From positions 1 through 35,912 of the forward strand of contig JAGGXX010000064.1 of the NCBI GenBank assembly GCA_021162845.1: a stretch of 35,912 bases of DNA. The letters run 5' to 3'. The stretch's first letter is position 1, and each line of letters starts with the position of its first letter. Under the pieces are notes generated by a model, which saw only the letters and a list, made by a program, of their open reading frames with translations, was not told the DNA's origin and ran no database searches. Below are positions 7,971 through 16,724 of the stretch, piece by piece. This stretch comes from Thermoprotei archaeon (GTDB lineage Archaea; Thermoproteota; Thermoprotei; QMSL01; B3-G16). A program made the position numbers and the translations under genes.

Positions 7971-8020
7971 GAAAATATTATATATAGCCATATATATAAT
8001 ATATAGTAGGTAGATAAGGA
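7971..8020 (+). promoter_or_regulatory. AT-rich promoter of the MgtC/DUF4010 gene
   Basis: A dense TA stretch (TATATAGCCATATATATAATATATAG, about 7981-8006) sits 15-40 bp before the ATG at 8021. Its second half is centred about 27 bp upstream, the distance expected for a leaderless transcript. AAGGA immediately before the ATG is too close to serve as a normal ribosome site. Confidence 0.5.
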
Positions 8021-9361
8021 ATGACGCCCCTCACGATGCCTATTAGCGTCAATTGGCAGCTTCTTCTTAAGGCAATCGTAGGGTTCAACGTAGGAGCGTT
8101 AATAGGGCTAGAGAGGGAGAAGGCTAAGATCATGGCCTTTAAGAAAGATGAATCAGGCCTCCAAAGGCCCTCATATCTGGGGGTTAGGACCTTTAGCTTC
8201 CTTAGCTTACTCGGTACGTTAACCGCGATAGCGCCTAATCTGGCGCCTCAATTTATGGTCGTACCTCTATCGATTTTCCTGGTATTAACACCTGTAACTA
8301 TCATAATCCTAGTGACCTTCCACAAGCTCTTCATAATCAAGGAGAGTGGAATTACCACCTCATTAGCTCTAATCATATCCTACGTACTCGGGGTGATGGC
8401 TGGAGCTGGTCTAGTCCTCGAATCAATAATATTGTCGATACTTGTGACGTTCGTGTTAGCCATTAAGTTTAGTATAACTAAGTTCGTGAGCAAGATAACG
8501 TACAAGGAGCTCCTGTCAGCCTTAGAGTTAAGCATTATGACCTCTTTACTAAGCCCGTTTTTCCTAAAAGATGTCTACGATCCGTTCTTCGGTATCGTAA
8601 ATCTCCGCCTACTTTATACCCTCTTCACTGTAATCCTAATTCTATCCTATATCGGTTATGCTATAATTAAGGTGTTAGGTGTCAAAGCCCTAGGCTACTT
8701 CTCCTTCTTTGGTGGATTAATACATAGCGAGGCCACGACAGTATCGCTGGTTGAGATGTGTAGTGGAGCCGGGGGACGCTTGGATCGCATGATGATCAAG
8801 GGCATTTTGCTATCTACGATAGCTATGATAGTACGGAATACCATATTAGTGCTATCTTTAGCCTTCCTACTTAAAGGAGGCATTGTAGTCCTATGCTCAT
8901 TATCACTTCTGCCCCCCATAATCGTAGGGTGTGCGATATCAGGCTTTCTCTCGGTAGGCATGTCCCCAAATATGAGGGGACGAGTGTCCACCAACCTCTC
9001 TCCCCTTAACCTAAGATCTGCGATTAAGACCACATTGGCCTTCTTCTGTACGCTTTTAACGATAACCACGGTCTCTACGTACTTAAGTTCCTTAGGGATC
9101 GCCATGACATCAGCTCTAAGCGGGTTAATTAGCGCTGAGGCCGCGATTTTCGCCCTCTTTTCGCTGGCGTCAAAGGGGATTATAAGCTTCCGGCTCTTCA
9201 TGCAGTCCTCATTACTCGCGATAGCAATGGCTATCATGAACAAAGTATTATTCGCTAAGGTTGCAGGAGCTCCGTCTAGGCTTATGAAAGAGCTAATGCG
9301 GTGTATGTTCTTCTTATCGATATCCTGTTTAATGGGTTTACCGCTCACTCTCCTTTACTAG
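8021..9361 (+). CDS. MgtC/DUF4010-family membrane protein
   Basis: A 446-aa integral membrane protein with about 11-13 hydrophobic spans. The N-terminal part (residues 12-155) matches the MgtC/SapB pattern: AIVGFNVGALIGLEREK near residue 18, then GVRTFSFLSLLGTLTA, which is the conserved R-T-x-x-L core. The remainder (about 165-446) is DUF4010-like, including YFSFFGGLIHSEATTVSLVEM. MgtC proteins act in adaptation to magnesium limitation by controlling other membrane systems; the transport role of the DUF4010 fusion is not settled. A strong AT-rich promoter precedes the ATG. The gene is monocistronic. Confidence 0.8.
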   Translation: MTPLTMPISVNWQLLLKAIVGFNVGALIGLEREKAKIMAFKKDESGLQRPSYLGVRTFSFLSLLGTLTAIAPNLAPQFMVVPLSIFLVLTPVTIIILVTFHKLFIIKESGITTSLALIISYVLGVMAGAGLVLESIILSILVTFVLAIKFSITKFVSKITYKELLSALELSIMTSLLSPFFLKDVYDPFFGIVNLRLLYTLFTVILILSYIGYAIIKVLGVKALGYFSFFGGLIHSEATTVSLVEMCSGAGGRLDRMMIKGILLSTIAMIVRNTILVLSLAFLLKGGIVVLCSLSLLPPIIVGCAISGFLSVGMSPNMRGRVSTNLSPLNLRSAIKTTLAFFCTLLTITTVSTYLSSLGIAMTSALSGLISAEAAIFALFSLASKGIISFRLFMQSSLLAIAMAIMNKVLFAKVAGAPSRLMKELMRCMFFLSISCLMGLPLTLLY

Positions 9362-9505
9362 TAAACCATTCATCAGCGATAAGGGGAATAGCGCTCTAGA
9401 ATAGACCTGGATGTTGGAACATATACGAAGAGCGCCTCATCACTATTGAATATATAAGGTATATAGCCCTCTGAGCTCATATACTAAAGGGATATTCTAA
9501 ATAGG

Positions 9506-9518
9506 GAAATTTTAAGTT
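9506..9518 (+). promoter_or_regulatory. TATA element of the 126-aa membrane protein gene
   Basis: AATTTTAAG at 9508-9516, with GGGA before it, is centred about 28 bp upstream of the GTG at 9540. This supports a leaderless start at GTG 9540 over the ATG at 9546. Confidence 0.4.
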
Positions 9519-9539
9519 TGAGGAAGCCCCTCTACTCAG

Positions 9540-9920
9540 GTGCAAATGGGAAGTTATAATCCACGTCGTCTTAAGAAGCGTAAACGAAGACACTCTATAA
9601 GCGGGGAGTGGGCTGAAAGAGTTCTAAGGAATACTAGAGTTGGAGAGAGGCTAAATAGCTGGAAAGAAAGGGAACGCATAGCATTAAAAAAGGCTACAAT
9701 GGAGGCGATCACCTCTTTTTACTCATACATAACTAACTACTTCATGATAATCATATCTTTACAGATAACGAGCTTGGTTTGCTTCGTAGTGTTAATTAAA
9801 GTGGGTTTCCTTAACTTTGACGCTGCTCTCATTTTCTCGTTAGCCATATTCGTTAGCGTGGTAATTCCGATCTTAATAGCCTTAATTCTGAATGAGAGTG
9901 AGGAAACTACAAGCGATTAA
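9540..9920 (+). CDS. Small membrane protein with basic N-terminus
   Basis: A 126-aa protein of unknown family. Residues 1-55 are very basic and hydrophilic (RRLKKRKRRH near residue 9), and would stay in the cytoplasm, possibly touching nucleic acid or the membrane surface. Two hydrophobic helices follow, about residues 66-88 and 94-117, so the protein is a hairpin with a short acidic tail ESEETTSD. GTG 9540 is chosen because of the TATA spacing; ATG 9546 would remove two residues. It follows the MgtC-like gene after a gap of about 180 bp that holds its own promoter, so the two are probably separate transcripts. Confidence 0.6.
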   Translation: MQMGSYNPRRLKKRKRRHSISGEWAERVLRNTRVGERLNSWKERERIALKKATMEAITSFYSYITNYFMIIISLQITSLVCFVVLIKVGFLNFDAALIFSLAIFVSVVIPILIALILNESEETTSD

Positions 9921-10006
9921 GGCTATGATCCACATTTTACTTCAGGATACGGAAGTCAGCAGTTTCATCGTGAAGCGCTTGAAGGCCTCCTCATATCGTA
10001 GAGACA

Positions 10007-10696
10007 TTAGAATTCTATCGTAGTCCCTGTTCTAGCGTCTATGTACTTTTCCGGGTACTTCCTCTTGACATATTCTTTAACTCTATTGCCACTACAGTGA
10101 ATTGGCGAGATATGAGACGAAATACTGGCAAGCGCGTCCAAGGTCCTCCGATTGGGACTATGATATCCCCCTATGACTAAAAATACCCTTTCTCCCACGA
10201 AATCCCTTGCTCTAGTGACGAACTTATCTACCCCTGGATGAGAACATCCAACTAGAACTACAAGTCCTTTTTCTTTTACTCGAACTACAAAGGCGTTTTC
10301 ATAGAAAGCCGACCATGCCTTCAATGGTCCGATGACATAGGCATCCTCAGCTATCATCATATTCTTCCTTACGGTGATAACCCTCAATCCCCAGTTATGT
10401 AGGGTCTCCGAGGGGCCTGGCGGGACATATACCGTTAGCCCAGGATGAAGCTCGCCTAAGTATTCAAACCCTCCCATATGATCATAGTGATAATGACTAA
10501 GTAAGGCATAATCTAGCTTTGACAGATCTACTTTCAGCTTCTCAGCGTTATATCGGAGAAGATGAGGATCGGTGTCTGCATCGAAAAGAGCTCTCCACTG
10601 ATCGGTCTCAACGTATATGCTAAGCCCCCATTCACCTCTTAGATCAGGGCCGTGTTCGTTATCCACGAGTATAACGAGCTTTATCTTAAGAACCAT
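10007..10696 (-). CDS. MBL-fold hydrolase, RFA-P synthase-related family
   Basis: A 229-aa metallo-beta-lactamase-fold protein of the group annotated as 7,8-dihydropterin-6-yl-methyl-4-(beta-D-ribofuranosyl)aminobenzene 5'-phosphate synthase-like. Visible are VDNEHG at residues 11-16, the metal motif SHYHYDHMGG with ligands at 68, 70, 72 and 73, VGCSHPGV with His153, and VIGGYHSP with His179. VDN near the start and GCSHPG are typical of this subgroup. A role in pterin metabolism should not be assumed, because the name spread by similarity. A minus-strand TATA (CCTTATATACC, plus 10737-10747) and AAGGTGATG before the ATG give promoter and ribosome site. Single gene. Confidence 0.75.
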   Translation of the reverse strand: MVLKIKLVILVDNEHGPDLRGEWGLSIYVETDQWRALFDADTDPHLLRYNAEKLKVDLSKLDYALLSHYHYDHMGGFEYLGELHPGLTVYVPPGPSETLHNWGLRVITVRKNMMIAEDAYVIGPLKAWSAFYENAFVVRVKEKGLVVLVGCSHPGVDKFVTRARDFVGERVFLVIGGYHSPNRRTLDALASISSHISPIHCSGNRVKEYVKRKYPEKYIDARTGTTIEF

Positions 10697-10865
10697 AAAA
10701 CATCACCTTGGCCGATATTAAGGTAAAGCGAGAAATGGTATATAAGGGCATTAACTATCCCACTCAGTCTTGGTCGCCTTTAAGCTCCCCAGAGGAACGA
10801 TAATTAACGAGAATCAAAAAGGTAGGGGATGGATGTTGACTCACATGTGTATGGATATGTTACAT

Positions 10866-11255
10866 TCACGGGTGAAATAGGATGATCCATGGAGGGCTAG
10901 GGTAAAGCGGAAGGATCCATGTCGTGGCCAAAGGATACATTGGAGGATGCGGTAAAACCAGGGGTATTGCGCTCAGCGGCGTCATAAGGGGCGGTAAGAT
11001 CCATGGCTGAAAGCCCCAAAGGGCTGGCCAGACTATGGGGTTCCATAGCGGACGATGTAAATGCTGAATATAAGGAAGTAGACGTGGTGGGCCCTGAGTA
11101 GTTGAAAGCTGACCCGTTCCCCTAGTTTTAGGTATAAAGTTAGGGCATACCGGGGAGTTAATATTCACTTTAACTTTGTACAAGTCACAGAACCCGTTCC
11201 TATAATGTATGCAATCGGAATGCTTGGGGGCGTGAGGATTATACATTCTAACCAT
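10866..11255 (-). CDS. Cys-motif protein with Trp/Pro-rich tail
   Basis: From the ATG at 11255 the product has 129 aa. The N-terminal part has a compact cysteine pattern, DCIHYRNGFC followed by SPVCPNF, of the kind seen in small archaeal proteins thought to bind a metal or iron-sulfur cluster. The rest (about residues 50-129) is very rich in Pro, Trp, Leu and Tyr with few charges (WNPIVWPALWGFQPWILPP and similar). It is not a normal membrane helix because prolines break every stretch. I chose 11255 and not the longer frame from 11321 because the TATA at 11271-11281 lies about 23 bp before it. The function is unknown. Confidence 0.5.
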   Translation of the reverse strand: MVRMYNPHAPKHSDCIHYRNGFCDLYKVKVNINSPVCPNFIPKTRGTGQLSTTQGPPRLLPYIQHLHRPLWNPIVWPALWGFQPWILPPLMTPLSAIPLVLPHPPMYPLATTWILPLYPSPPWIILFHP

Positions 11256-11572
11256 TATGTGCATATGCACTAAAATATATAAGGCTTTGCTAAGGATAAC
11301 TCCAGCTTCAAGGCTTATCAAGTCGCTTATATCGTTAAGGCTAAAGATACGCTCGTATTAGACAGCAGTGATGATGATAGGCGCATGGTTCTAGCTTGTA
11401 AATGACATATATGTGTCACTTATCCTATTTTGTAATTCTTAAGCCTAGGTCAATGGCGAGCACTAAGAGGTCAATTAGACTCATCTGCCGAATAAGAGTG
11501 TTTATGATGATCAAGCGTTTTATTATTCGTCTCTTAAAAATCATAATAAAGGCTCCAGGATGTGACCTACAT
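11256..11572. other. Divergent promoter region
   Basis: These 317 bp separate two divergent genes. On the minus strand CCTTATATATTTTA (plus 11271-11285) is the TATA element of the Cys-motif gene. On the plus strand TCATAATAAAGG (11541-11552) is centred about 26 bp before the ATG at 11573. A plus-strand frame stays open from 11402 into the downstream gene, but the residues before 11573 are Arg/Ile/Lys-rich and do not look like a protein domain. No RNA gene was recognised. Confidence 0.45.
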
Positions 11573-13129
11573 ATGGTCTATCAATGGGGAAGGTATAAAC
11601 TATATTGGGGTGACGGCCATCTTAACGTGCATGGGAAGGACATCTGGTATCCTGAGCTGACTTGGGAGCGACTTAGAAGGATATTTGAGGCAGCTAAGGA
11701 TCATCTAGACTTCCTCCCAATAGCATATTATCCGTTTATATGGTACGAGAAAAATGGACTCATAATGGAATCCTGTGGCCAAAGGGATAAGTTCTTAAGC
11801 GAATGGGAGTTAATTCAGGAAGCTGTAGCTAAGATGAATTCTCCAGGTGCCTTTGTAACGTTTTTAGGGTATGAATGGCACGGCAATAGGAGGAGGTACG
11901 GGGATCATAATGTATACTATCTAAGGGATTATATGCCCTTAGACGCGTCGGAGACCCTACCTGCGCTCTATAAGAACCTAAGGGAAAACGAAGGCATCGC
12001 TATTCCTCATCACACGGCTTACCAAGTCGGAGAAAGGGGAAAGGATTGGAACTTTCATGACGATGATCTCTCTCCCTTCGTGGAGATATATTCCGCACAT
12101 GGCTCCTCGGAGGGCTGTGATACGCCCCTTACATTGAACAGAAACATGGATATGGGTCCGAGGACATGTGGCGGAACTGTTCAAGACGGGCTGGAAAGAG
12201 GTTATAGGCTCGGGATAACGGCCTCAGGGGATAACCATAGGGACTTTGCTGGAGTCTGGGGTAATGGCTTGATGGCCGTATACGCTGAAGAGCTTACTAG
12301 GGAATCTATTTGGAACGCATTCATGAATAGGCGCATTTATGGTGTCACTGGGGATAGGATAAAGCTGAAATTTTCCATAGACGACCACATAATGGGGGAG
12401 TGCTTCAAATCTCAGGGCCCGGTAGAGGTAAAGGCAGAGGTTATCGGCAGTCATGCTATCGATAAAGTGGAAGTCATAAAGAACGGTAATGTGATGTATA
12501 CCTATTGTCATCAGGGATGGCAACTACCTCCTCAGGGAGATCTCATACGTGCTAAGCTGAGAATAGAATGTGGCTGGGGGCCTCAGGAACGCTTTGGCGT
12601 AAAGGGCCTTACGCCTCGAGTATGGGAGATGTCCATAGAGGTGATTGATGGTAAGCTGATCTCAGTGGAACCTTGCTTTACAGATTTTGGACAAAGGATA
12701 CTCTCTACTTCAGATAGCTCATGTAAATGGGTCTTCACGACCAGGCCTAAATCCATTCAAGGGATAGTATTTGAGGTGGAATCCCCTCTAAAGGGCGAGA
12801 TAGACATCGAGATAGATCCTTCTAGAATTCTCAAGTTTACTCTAGAGGACCTCCTTAAGAGAGGCAGGATAATAGCTCTCAAGGAGGAAGCCGTGAAAAT
12901 GATCTCGCAACAATTCAGCCTCTCTCCGAAGGACGTAGAGAATCCAGATATATACTGGCATCATGCCTGGAAAGTGAAAATTCATAGGGCTATCCCTCAA
13001 GAAGCGTATCATGTTAGTTTCAAGTTCGTGGATAAGAATTTAAGAGAAGGAAGAAACTACTACTATCTCAGAATAACTCAAATAAACGGTCAAATGGCAT
13101 GGTCATCGCCTATCTGGATAGATAAATAG
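11573..13129 (+). CDS. DUF3604 / PHP-type metal-dependent protein
   Basis: A protein of about 518 aa. The N-terminus YWGDGHLNVHG corresponds to the GDxHxH metal motif of PHP-like phosphoesterases as found in DUF3604 proteins. Further marks are FLGYEWHG, IPHHTAYQVG, VEIYSAHGSSEG, and GITASGDNHRDFAG followed by GLMAVYAEELTRESIWNAFMNRRIYGVTG, which is the conserved DUF3604 block. The C-terminal third (from about residue 285) is beta-rich. The family occurs near carbohydrate and sulfate metabolism genes, but its reaction is unknown. There is no signal peptide with this start. The frame extends upstream to 11402, but I prefer ATG 11573 because of its TATA spacing and because the PHP motif normally lies near the N-terminus. 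A T-run follows the stop. Confidence 0.75.
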   Translation: MVYQWGRYKLYWGDGHLNVHGKDIWYPELTWERLRRIFEAAKDHLDFLPIAYYPFIWYEKNGLIMESCGQRDKFLSEWELIQEAVAKMNSPGAFVTFLGYEWHGNRRRYGDHNVYYLRDYMPLDASETLPALYKNLRENEGIAIPHHTAYQVGERGKDWNFHDDDLSPFVEIYSAHGSSEGCDTPLTLNRNMDMGPRTCGGTVQDGLERGYRLGITASGDNHRDFAGVWGNGLMAVYAEELTRESIWNAFMNRRIYGVTGDRIKLKFSIDDHIMGECFKSQGPVEVKAEVIGSHAIDKVEVIKNGNVMYTYCHQGWQLPPQGDLIRAKLRIECGWGPQERFGVKGLTPRVWEMSIEVIDGKLISVEPCFTDFGQRILSTSDSSCKWVFTTRPKSIQGIVFEVESPLKGEIDIEIDPSRILKFTLEDLLKRGRIIALKEEAVKMISQQFSLSPKDVENPDIYWHHAWKVKIHRAIPQEAYHVSFKFVDKNLREGRNYYYLRITQINGQMAWSSPIWIDK

Positions 13130-13144
13130 ACGATCCCTCAACAT

Positions 13145-13156
13145 ATCTTTTTATTA
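13145..13156 (+). terminator. T-rich terminator after the DUF3604 gene
   Basis: ATCTTTTTATT at 13145-13155 lies about 17 bp after the stop codon, in the short space before the convergent aromatic operon. It matches the T-run form of archaeal terminators. Confidence 0.4.
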
Positions 13157-13227
13157 TGAAAGACTTTTCCATATAAAGCCTTTCCCGGATCACTTTATCT
13201 AATCTCAGCTTTAATTCAAGGAGTGAA

Positions 13228-14103
13228 TTAGCTATTTTCCTCGAATAATCTATACATTCTTTTATACGCTTCATTAAAGTCTATATTACCTTCAGCTAAT
13301 TTCCTACGTAACTCCAATAACTCTTGCACTACTATTTCAGGTTCATTTTCTATTCTCTTTAGTAATTCATTCTCATTTGTTATTAGGTTTTTAACGACTT
13401 TATACGTATTAAGATGTTTTTGTAATGAGACATAGAGTTCTATATTCCCAGCTAATATGGCCATGGCAAACGTAAGCATGAGGTTAAAGGTAGGCCCGCC
13501 TAATTCCTTTAGCTTACTTAGTTCATACTCAGAGAGCTCTCGAATCAAGGACAGGCCTACGAAATGTGTGAGACCAAGTACTACGCGCATGTACTTGTCG
13601 TGTTCTGTAGGGCTCATTAGTAATCCCTGGGCTCCTTTAGCTCTAAGCCACTTGCTTATCCTTAGTGCTACATCCCTCTCCCTAAGGTTGATTGGCGTTA
13701 GTACGACCTTCTTTCCCTTTAACGTACTAGCTCCAGGTCCAAATAACGGGTGTGTACCTAACTTAGTGCCTCTCTCTATGAGCTCATGCATTATCTTCAC
13801 TGGCTCTTCCTTGACGGAGCATATATCCATAATTAGATGCCTCTCCCTCACGTAATGCCTTATCTCCTTAACGACGTCTTCGAAGCTCTCAATGGGAACA
13901 GCGATTACTATTATATCGGCCTTGATGACCGCTTCCCTATTATCCTCAGCTATCGTTAAGCTGGGTAATGCTGATCTCAGCCTTAATAGCTCCTCCTTGT
14001 TTAAATCAGAGGCTATCACGTGGTATCCTTCTCTTATTAGAAAGTTCACTATCCATCTCCCCATATGACCTGCGGCTCCTATTACTGCGATACATTTCTT
14101 AAT
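13228..14103 (-). CDS. tyrA: Prephenate dehydrogenase
   Basis: This enzyme oxidises prephenate to 4-hydroxyphenylpyruvate in tyrosine synthesis. The NAD-binding motif AVIGAAGHMG is at the very N-terminus, followed by acidic VIASDLN, IVIAVPIESF, and THPLFGPGAST with the catalytic-type His. EHDKYMRVVLGLTHF starts the helical domain. The first ATG in frame is 14064, in the middle of the glycine motif, and no ATG, GTG or TTG lies between it and the in-frame stop upstream. The only start that keeps the Rossmann motif is ATT (first base 14103), which overlaps the aroQ stop; otherwise a +1 shift at the end of aroQ would fuse the two. I give the ATT coordinate, with about 291 residues. It is the last gene of the operon, and the final ~60 codons are more AT-rich than the rest. 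Confidence 0.8.
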   Translation of the reverse strand: MKKCIAVIGAAGHMGRWIVNFLIREGYHVIASDLNKEELLRLRSALPSLTIAEDNREAVIKADIIVIAVPIESFEDVVKEIRHYVRERHLIMDICSVKEEPVKIMHELIERGTKLGTHPLFGPGASTLKGKKVVLTPINLRERDVALRISKWLRAKGAQGLLMSPTEHDKYMRVVLGLTHFVGLSLIRELSEYELSKLKELGGPTFNLMLTFAMAILAGNIELYVSLQKHLNTYKVVKNLITNENELLKRIENEPEIVVQELLELRRKLAEGNIDFNEAYKRMYRLFEENS

Positions 14104-14368
14104 GGCCGATCACCTGTCTCCTTATGCTCATTAGCATTATAAGCCTGAAGATTAGCTCAACATCCTCAGGTCTTATGCCTAGTTCCTCTCCCCTCTTTTT
14201 CAACTTGGCTAGGAGGGTCTTCTCCCTCTCCTCGTCAACTATTGAAAGACCCATATCTCTTTTTATTTCGGCTATCTCCTCGACTATCCTCATCCTCCTC
14301 GCTATTAGTCTGAGTACCTGCTCATCTATGCGATCTATCTCCTCCCTAAGCGCTTTCAGCCTCCTCAT
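14099..14368 (-). CDS. aroQ: Chorismate mutase, AroQ class
   Basis: An 89-aa all-helical chorismate mutase, which converts chorismate to prephenate. The layout is that of AroQ monofunctional domains: LREEIDRIDEQVLRLIARRM (first helix with the active-site Arg), VEEIAEIKRDMGLSIVDEERE (Arg and Lys of the second region), then ELIFRLIMLMSIRRQ as the last helix. Its start overlaps aroC by ATGA. Its TAA stop overlaps the apparent tyrA start by 5 bp. AroQ-TyrA fusions are common, so the split seen here with abutting frames is notable. Confidence 0.85.
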   Translation of the reverse strand: MRRLKALREEIDRIDEQVLRLIARRMRIVEEIAEIKRDMGLSIVDEEREKTLLAKLKKRGEELGIRPEDVELIFRLIMLMSIRRQVIGH

Positions 14369-15459
14369 TCCTTAATCACCCGAGGTATCATCCCGGCCTG
14401 GATCATGTGATCGGTAAGCACGATTGCCATCATTGCCTTAACAATGGGTAAAGCCCGCGGCACTATACATGGGTCAAATCTGCCCTGAAGCCTAAGCACC
14501 GTCTCCTTTAAGGTCCTTAAATCCACAGTTCTCTGAGGTCTCCTTATAGATGAAGGAGGCCTGAAGGCTATCCGGCAGATTATAGGCATACCATTGCTTA
14601 TACCGCCCTGTATTCCTCCCGCGTTATTGCTTTTAGTCGCTATCCTGCCATGTCTTATTATGAACTGATCATTGTACTCGGATCCCTTCATAGAAGCCGC
14701 TTTGAACCCGGCCCCAAATTCTACGCCCTTAACTCCAGGAATCGCGAAGAAAGCCTTAGCGAGATCCCCCTCAAGGGTGTCGAATACCGGCTCGCCAACA
14801 CCTGGTGGTACGTTAAGCGCTATAACCTCTATCACTCCCCCAACGCTATCGCCAAGCCTACGTGCTTCCTTTATGACCTTCACCATTTCAGCCGATGCTT
14901 TAAGATCTGCGCAACCTACTGGACTCCTGCTAGCTAGCTCCTCTATGAGTTCCATGCTCGGTCTCCTTGCCTTAATCCCTCCTATCTCTATCGTATGTGC
15001 TATGATCTTGATGCCGAAATGTGCTAGGATCTTCCGAGCTATAGCTCCTGCCATCACCATTGCCACGGTTATCCTCCCCGAGAAAATGCCTCCGCCTCTG
15101 TAATCATTATAACCGCCATACTTAACGTAAGCCGTATAATCAGCGTGTCCTGGTCTAGGCCTATACCTCACTTCATGGTAGTTATGAGATCTTACGTCCT
15201 CATTACGCACCAACATACATAACGGAGCACCAGTTGTGTATCCCCTGAATACCCCAGAAAGTATTTTTACCTCATCTGGCTCCCTACGACTGGTGGAGAT
15301 CTCAGGTTCTCTTGGGCTTCTCCGCCTTAATTCCTCTCGAATCCCCCCTTCATCTATCATAAGGCCGGCCGGGCATCCATCGATGACTACCCCTATGCAG
15401 GGGCCATGACTTTCGCCGAAGATCGTAACGCGAAACATCTTACCTAAACTGGAGCTCAT
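14365..15459 (-). CDS. aroC: Chorismate synthase
   Basis: This enzyme catalyses the last shikimate step: loss of phosphate from 5-enolpyruvylshikimate 3-phosphate to form chorismate, using reduced FMN. At 364 aa it has the normal length. Signature stretches are FGESHGPCIGVVIDG at the N-terminus, RPRPGHADYTAYVKYG (residues ~97-112), RGGGIFSGRITVAMV, and NAGGIQGGISNGMPI in the C-terminal half. It needs a separate flavin reductase, and none is present in this window. It overlaps aroA upstream and aroQ downstream, each by 4 bp (ATGA), so translation is probably coupled. Confidence 0.93.
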   Translation of the reverse strand: MSSSLGKMFRVTIFGESHGPCIGVVIDGCPAGLMIDEGGIREELRRRSPREPEISTSRREPDEVKILSGVFRGYTTGAPLCMLVRNEDVRSHNYHEVRYRPRPGHADYTAYVKYGGYNDYRGGGIFSGRITVAMVMAGAIARKILAHFGIKIIAHTIEIGGIKARRPSMELIEELASRSPVGCADLKASAEMVKVIKEARRLGDSVGGVIEVIALNVPPGVGEPVFDTLEGDLAKAFFAIPGVKGVEFGAGFKAASMKGSEYNDQFIIRHGRIATKSNNAGGIQGGISNGMPIICRIAFRPPSSIRRPQRTVDLRTLKETVLRLQGRFDPCIVPRALPIVKAMMAIVLTDHMIQAGMIPRVIKE

Positions 15460-16724
15460 GTGGGCCTCCCAACCATAACCCCTAGCTTACTCAGATCCCT
15501 CCAGAAGTTCGGGTATGATTTGCGTATACACGTCCCATCGTCTATGACGATCCCTTTATCAGCTCTCAGACCTAGTAACGAGAACGCCATGGCAATTCGA
15601 TGATCTCCACCAGTCTTCACGATCCCTCCTTTAAGGAACCTTCTTCCTTTAATTATCATCCTATCATCCTTAAGCCATGCCTCAACACCAAGCCTCCTGA
15701 GGTTGTATAACACCATTTCAATTCTATTACTCTCCTTGAAGACATTCCTTTCAATGCCAGCTATTTCGCTCGCTCCATCAGCTACGGCCGCCATTGCAGC
15801 TAGCGTTGGGAAAAGATCAGGCGAATCACTTACATCAAAGCGGAACCCCTCGAGATCTTCACCTTCAACCTCTACCCATGAGGGACCTTGATGGACCCTT
15901 GCACCAGCTTGCTCAATCACATCCAATATCCTTCTATCCGCCTGGATGCTCTGTGGGTTCACTCCCACTACCTTAACCCTTCCAGAGATAGCTGATCCAG
16001 CTAAGAGGTATGCTGCAGAAGACCAATCCCCCTCTACGTGAAATACTCCAGCTTCATACTCGGAGGGCGATACGCTAAACCTTAGTCGCGGGCGTTCAAG
16101 TACCTGGACGTTCACACCATAGGCGTTTTGTACTTCTATCGTCATACGGACGTAGGGCCTTGACTCTAACTTCGTGGTCACTATTACTTCCACTCCCTCC
16201 TCAGCCAAGGGAGCGGCTATGAGCACTGCTGATATGAACTGTGAACTTATATCTCCTCGTATATCCGCTATCCCCCCTCTTAGTTTACCTCTGACAATTA
16301 CTGGCGGATAATCCCCCGCTGAGATGACTCTAGCGCATAGCCGATTTAAGGCCTTAACAAGCTCACCTATGGGTCTCCTTAGTAATGAGCCTGAGCCAGT
16401 TAGAACGACCTTAGAGTTAATGGTGGAACAAACTCCCGTGAGAAACCTTAGTGTAGTTCCCGAAGCGCCGCACTCTATGAGCGACACCTTAGGACTTAAT
16501 TTTCCTCCGTTCACCTCTATGCTGTGCCTATTGACTGATACCTTTACTCCCAGCGCCCTCAGCCCATTTATCGTCCTCAGGGTATCATCACAGATGAGCG
16601 GTGCTACTATCTCGCTTTTCCCTTCCGCTAAGCCCGCACAGATGAGCGCTCTATGGGTGTAACTCTTAGAAGGAGGAACCCTAATAGTCCCTCTAAGCTC
16701 ACTCCCCCTAATATATATGGGCAT
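15456..16724 (-). CDS. aroA: 3-phosphoshikimate 1-carboxyvinyltransferase (EPSP synthase)
   Basis: This enzyme transfers the enolpyruvyl group from PEP to shikimate 3-phosphate. The motifs are PPSKSYTHRALICAGLAEG at the N-terminus, GASGTTLRFLTG around residue 88, DSPDLFPTLAAMAAVADG with the catalytic Asp near 305, the KESNR loop, and GDHRIAMAFSLLGL. About 422 aa, normal for the two-domain fold. The frame allows GTG at 16730, but I chose ATG 16724 because it overlaps the aroK stop as TGATG, in line with the rest of the operon. Confidence 0.92.
   Translation of the reverse strand: MPIYIRGSELRGTIRVPPSKSYTHRALICAGLAEGKSEIVAPLICDDTLRTINGLRALGVKVSVNRHSIEVNGGKLSPKVSLIECGASGTTLRFLTGVCSTINSKVVLTGSGSLLRRPIGELVKALNRLCARVISAGDYPPVIVRGKLRGGIADIRGDISSQFISAVLIAAPLAEEGVEVIVTTKLESRPYVRMTIEVQNAYGVNVQVLERPRLRFSVSPSEYEAGVFHVEGDWSSAAYLLAGSAISGRVKVVGVNPQSIQADRRILDVIEQAGARVHQGPSWVEVEGEDLEGFRFDVSDSPDLFPTLAAMAAVADGASEIAGIERNVFKESNRIEMVLYNLRRLGVEAWLKDDRMIIKGRRFLKGGIVKTGGDHRIAMAFSLLGLRADKGIVIDDGTCIRKSYPNFWRDLSKLGVMVGRPT

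Noticed and set aside
8695-9348. Minus-strand open frame of 217 codons
   Set aside because: It lies opposite the membrane-spanning DUF4010 part, where codon bias commonly leaves the antisense frame open.
3657-9730. Near-identical 24-nt stretch at 3657-3680 and 9707-9730 (GATCAC then T-run then ACTCATACAT)
   Set aside because: 21 of 24 positions agree, but one copy is intergenic and the other lies inside a coding region, flanks are unrelated and no third copy was seen. I could not show that it is more than chance.
11402-11572. N-terminal extension of the DUF3604 protein by 57 residues
   Set aside because: The extension is basic and low in domain character, while ATG 11573 has a TATA at the right distance and places the PHP motif at the N-terminus.
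13228-13400. AT-rich end of tyrA as a sign of foreign DNA
   Set aside because: The region is the C-terminal helix of the same enzyme and continues its frame; a composition shift at an operon end is common.
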